Assembly: GCF_020523965.1 (NCBI RefSeq)
Contig: NZ_JAJAPX010000001.1
Location: forward strand, 620,001-684,000
Source of the DNA: Neotamlana sargassicola
GTDB taxonomy: Bacteria; Bacteroidota; Bacteroidia; Flavobacteriales; Flavobacteriaceae
DNA: 64,000 nt
Reading direction: 5' to 3'
How positions within the stretch are numbered: position 1 is the first letter of the stretch; each line of letters begins with the position of its first letter. This document shows, one piece after another, positions 61,323 to 64,000 of the stretch. The notes beneath the pieces are model-generated. The model had not been told where the DNA came from. It made no database searches and was given only the letters and a program-made list of their open reading frames with translations. The translations under genes were made by a program, and so were the position numbers.

Positions 61323-62501
61323 TTAAGACACGTTTTGATATTTTTTGCTGTATGTAGAAGGTGAAACACCTTCTTTTTGTTTAAAAATTCTATAAAAACT
61401 GGCTTTCGATTTAAAACCAGCATCATAGGCAATAGATATTATTGTGTATTTTTCAGCATCGCCATTTTCAAATCTTTTCTTAACGTTTTCAATTCTGTAA
61501 TGGTTTACTAAGTCATAAAAATTTGTATTTAAATGATGGTTTAGCAATTCTGAAAGTTTTTTATTAGATATGCCTATTTGTTCGGCAAGTTCGGTTAAGT
61601 TAAGCTCTTCGTTTAAGTATACCTTTTCTTTAGTTAATAAAAGGTATAGTTTGTTTTTTAAATTTTCAATTTCGACTGAGTTTAAATTATCTAAACGTCT
61701 TATTTTATGCTTTTCTTCTTTTATATTGTTTAATACAACTTGCTTTTCTGTATTTGTGTATAGATTATCTAGCAAAAAGCTTGGTATAAAAATTTGAGAT
61801 TGATATAAGCCTTTATAGCCCAAATAAATGTATAAACAGAAAAATAAAAAGGCAATTATGGTGCCTATATTAAAAGTATTAATGGTATAAAATATTTCGT
61901 AAATACTCAATAAAATATCAAAAATCACAACAGTTAAAAAACCAATAATAAAATGTTTGTACCATTTTAAATTTTGAGAAGAAACGTGAGAATAATTTTG
62001 TTGAATAGAAAGCTTTAATCTTTTAAGAAAAGATAACGTTTTAAATATGTAAAATATAACAAACAAATTTTCTATAATATTAAAAGGAATTTCAAGAACA
62101 ATGTATAAGTTATGGTAAGTCGATAAATAATTTGTTGTTACAGCAATAGATAAGGGAATGTTCAATAGAATAAATACTATAAAAAAAGGAATTAAACTTT
62201 TAATATATGGCTTTATGATAACCTCTTTTTTAAAAACTAAAGATTTTACTAAAAATAAAAATGAAGGCCCTAAAAGGTAGCCAACACCATGCCCAAAAAG
62301 TATTGAAATTCCTGCTAATAACTTTATTTTATGTAAAAAGGCATAATAATATAAAAGGAAGAAAAACGCGTTTATAAAAAATATGGTTAATATTTTTTTT
62401 GAAAAATGAACTTTAGATTTTAATAGAATTAAAATTAAAAATGCTAAAAAAGACATTCCAGCGATTAAAAAAAAATCGGTAAACATTTCCAAACTATCCA
62501 T
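61323..62501 (-). CDS. Membrane-anchored AraC-family regulator
   Basis: The 392-residue protein has about seven membrane segments in its first 235 residues (for example FLIAGMSFLAFLILILL, IFFINAFFFLLYYYAFLH, LIPFFIVFILLNIPLSIAV, FNIGTIIAFLFFCLYIYLGY) and a cytoplasmic C-terminal AraC DNA-binding domain (about 285-392: LNLTELAEQIGISNKKLSELLNHHLN, then YTIISIAYDAGFKSKASFYRIFKQKEGVSPSTYSKKY). Such one-component sensors are common in Bacteroidota; the signal is unknown. A consensus promoter ends 4 nt before the ATG; a second in-frame ATG lies at 62486. The neighbouring T9SS gene upstream on the same strand may be a target (inference). Confidence 0.88.
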   Translation of the reverse strand: MDSLEMFTDFFLIAGMSFLAFLILILLKSKVHFSKKILTIFFINAFFFLLYYYAFLHKIKLLAGISILFGHGVGYLLGPSFLFLVKSLVFKKEVIIKPYIKSLIPFFIVFILLNIPLSIAVTTNYLSTYHNLYIVLEIPFNIIENLFVIFYIFKTLSFLKRLKLSIQQNYSHVSSQNLKWYKHFIIGFLTVVIFDILLSIYEIFYTINTFNIGTIIAFLFFCLYIYLGYKGLYQSQIFIPSFLLDNLYTNTEKQVVLNNIKEEKHKIRRLDNLNSVEIENLKNKLYLLLTKEKVYLNEELNLTELAEQIGISNKKLSELLNHHLNTNFYDLVNHYRIENVKKRFENGDAEKYTIISIAYDAGFKSKASFYRIFKQKEGVSPSTYSKKYQNVS

Positions 62502-62505
62502 GTTT

Positions 62506-62537
62506 CGAATATAGAAAGGATAAATATTGTCACCAAA
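62506..62537 (-). promoter_or_regulatory. Promoter of the membrane AraC gene
   Basis: On the minus strand TTTG (62537-62534), 20 nt, TATATTCG (62513-62506; one mismatch). It ends 4 nt before ATG 62501, which predicts a leaderless mRNA or use of ATG 62486. Confidence 0.55.
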
Positions 62538-62565
62538 AATTATCGTTGGAATGTCCTAAATAACT

Positions 62566-64000
62566 TTATTTTTTTAAAAATTTAAACGTGTTTTGATTGT
62601 TTATAGAAAGAAAGTAAACCCCGCTATTTAAAGTGTTTAAATTTATTTTCTCTTTATTTTCTGTAACCCCACTTAAAATAGATTTCCCGTTTATATCAAA
62701 AATTATGTAATTTAATTTCTCGTTAAGGTTATTTTTAGATACTATTAAATAATCACTTGTTGGATTAGGGTATATTTTAAAATTGGTTTGTAAAGTGTTT
62801 GTTTTTGTGCTTAACACCGTGTTATTAGATAGCCTTAAAATATAATTATCTCTAAAACCTAAAGAGGTAATTGATATGTTTTCAGACGAGAACGGACTAA
62901 TATTAACCGTTTCTTTAAACGAACCTCCTAAAATAATATTATCGTTATCATCTATAACTAATGATTGCGTGTCTACAGCATCTAAACCTCCAAATTGATG
63001 CGCAGATAAATAATCACCAGAGTCGTTCATAGCTATTAAAAAATTTTCTTGAGCATTTGTTGTTTGCTTAGTTAGGTTAAAACTGCCTACATTAAGGGTT
63101 TCACCAAAAAAGCCAGCAATGTGTAAAATGTTGTTAGAGTCTGTATCTACTGCAAAGCTATATACCGAGCTATTTGCACCATCTATTTCTTTTATCCATT
63201 TTACATTATTGTTATTAAAGTCTACTTTCGCAATGAATCCTTCATAATTATTATCTGAGTTTAAGTTAAATTCATTTGAAGATCCAATATTCGATGTTAG
63301 TATACCTCCATAATGCCCTGTTAGGTATACATAATTGTTCATACCTACAGCTAAAGACATACCAATGGCACTAGACTCAGCTTCTCCAATTTTAATAACA
63401 TTAATAAAATTACCATTAGTATCTAGTTTTAAAGCAAAAATAGCTTTGTACCCTTCTGTGGTATCTAAAATTACGGGACTTCCCATAAAAAACGGTTCGT
63501 AAAATGTAGCACTATCTCTGTATTGCCCGGTAATATAAATTTCGCCATTACTGGTTACCTCCATGTCAATAGAAATATCGGAGTCGGGTCCTCCTACACT
63601 ATACATCCAGCTATAATAGCCAGATGCATCAAACTTCATTATAAAAATATCATTACTACCTTTAGATGATATAAAATCTGTTCCAGCAGCATGATCTATT
63701 GATATGTTACCACTATAAAACCCAGTAACGTAAACATCTCCATTTATATCTGTTTCTACATCATAAATATTTTCAAAACTATTTTCGGTAGCTCCAAATG
63801 AAGTTGCCCAAATAAATTCGCCATTGCTATCAAGTTTTACAATAAACATTTCATAGCTGTTAGAGGTTAATATAAACTCTCCATTTCCTGGGTCTGCATC
63901 AAACTCACCAGCTTCAAAATAACCTGTTATAATTACATTTCCATTAGCATCTACTGCAACACTTCTAGGTATAACAGAATGGTAGTCGTTTATATCTCCA
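62566..64000 (-). CDS. T9SS-secreted protein with SBBP-type beta-propeller repeats (partial, 5' end outside window)
   Basis: The reading frame is open to the window edge, so the N-terminus is missing; an ATG at 63849 is internal, since the upstream codons (for example VAVDANGNVIITGYFEAGEFD) continue the same repeat pattern. At least 477 residues are present. They are built of repeats of about 45-60 residues with the pattern DxNGxVYVTGxY and FIxKxDxNGxxxW (SBBP/beta-propeller type). A T9SS type A sorting domain (about the last 75 residues, KIYPNPTSDYLIV, LNTLNSGVYFLSINNQ, ending FKFLKK) sends it to the cell surface. Function is unknown. Confidence 0.88.
   Translation of the reverse strand, partial: GDINDYHSVIPRSVAVDANGNVIITGYFEAGEFDADPGNGEFILTSNSYEMFIVKLDSNGEFIWATSFGATENSFENIYDVETDINGDVYVTGFYSGNISIDHAAGTDFISSKGSNDIFIMKFDASGYYSWMYSVGGPDSDISIDMEVTSNGEIYITGQYRDSATFYEPFFMGSPVILDTTEGYKAIFALKLDTNGNFINVIKIGEAESSAIGMSLAVGMNNYVYLTGHYGGILTSNIGSSNEFNLNSDNNYEGFIAKVDFNNNNVKWIKEIDGANSSVYSFAVDTDSNNILHIAGFFGETLNVGSFNLTKQTTNAQENFLIAMNDSGDYLSAHQFGGLDAVDTQSLVIDDNDNIILGGSFKETVNISPFSSENISITSLGFRDNYILRLSNNTVLSTKTNTLQTNFKIYPNPTSDYLIVSKNNLNEKLNYIIFDINGKSILSGVTENKEKINLNTLNSGVYFLSINNQNTFKFLKK

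Noticed and set aside
63802-63849. ATG 63849 as the start of the last T9SS gene
   Set aside because: The frame continues upstream to the window edge with the same propeller-type repeat pattern, so this Met is internal.

Overview
The window is low-GC DNA from a member of the Bacteroidota, most probably a marine-type Flavobacteriaceae. The evidence is: three proteins ending in type IX secretion (T9SS) sorting domains; a TonB-dependent receptor with a carboxypeptidase-regulatory-like N-terminus paired with a surface lipoprotein; a moxR-bat operon; the IPExxxVDY-pyk pair; A/T-rich leaders without Shine-Dalgarno sites; and repeated matches to the Bacteroidota promoter consensus (TTTG, about 20 nt, TAnnTTTG). 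No rRNA, tRNA, CRISPR array, insertion sequence or prophage was recognised. The content is mostly core chromosome.

Layout. 1-4205 (minus): purine and nucleoside genes (a partial long amidophosphoribosyltransferase, a PfkB kinase, viroplasmin-type RNase H, PurN). 4391-8669 (plus): acpP-fabF-rnc, then IPExxxVDY-pyk. 8753-13805 (minus): a surface lipoprotein, a TonB receptor and dinB. 13926-15259: CYTH protein, YCII-like lipoprotein, ABM-domain protein. 15342-24627 (minus): a 9.3-kb operon for two large secreted T9SS proteins, a roughly 2,190-residue multidomain adhesin-like protein and a PQQ-type sugar dehydrogenase. 25161-28714: an ALDH7-type dehydrogenase, a decayed second copy of the ABM gene, and an OmpA/HhH membrane pair. 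29185-32125 (minus): a cadherin-like lipoprotein, an AlbA_2 protein and an SDR. 32388-41808 (plus): the moxR-DUF58-bat stress operon. 41849-45144: a SulP transporter with a beta-carbonic anhydrase (probable bicarbonate supply). 45141-49980: CvpA, a hypothetical protein, pheS, and a PIF1-HRDC-HTH helicase. 50075-52272: SDR, DUF1097 protein and AraC regulator. 52389-58627: a GbsR/MarR-like regulator with a complete RND efflux pump. 58776-64000: small conserved proteins, gpsA, a membrane-anchored AraC regulator and a partial T9SS protein.

The most interesting signals lie outside the plain gene list. A perfect 11-bp terminator-like hairpin lies inside the first codons of rnc, whose start codon sits in a second small stem. 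A start-less, frameshifted ABM pseudogene lies about 12 kb from its intact paralogue. Several dispersed or word-like repeats fill the gaps of the moxR-bat operon, and another structured repeat lies upstream of pheS. A 27-codon Phe-containing ORF abuts pheS. An orphan promoter plus hairpin suggests a small RNA near 28.8 kb. Two promoters lie so close to their start codons that the mRNAs should be leaderless. I did not find a clearly new defence or mobile system.
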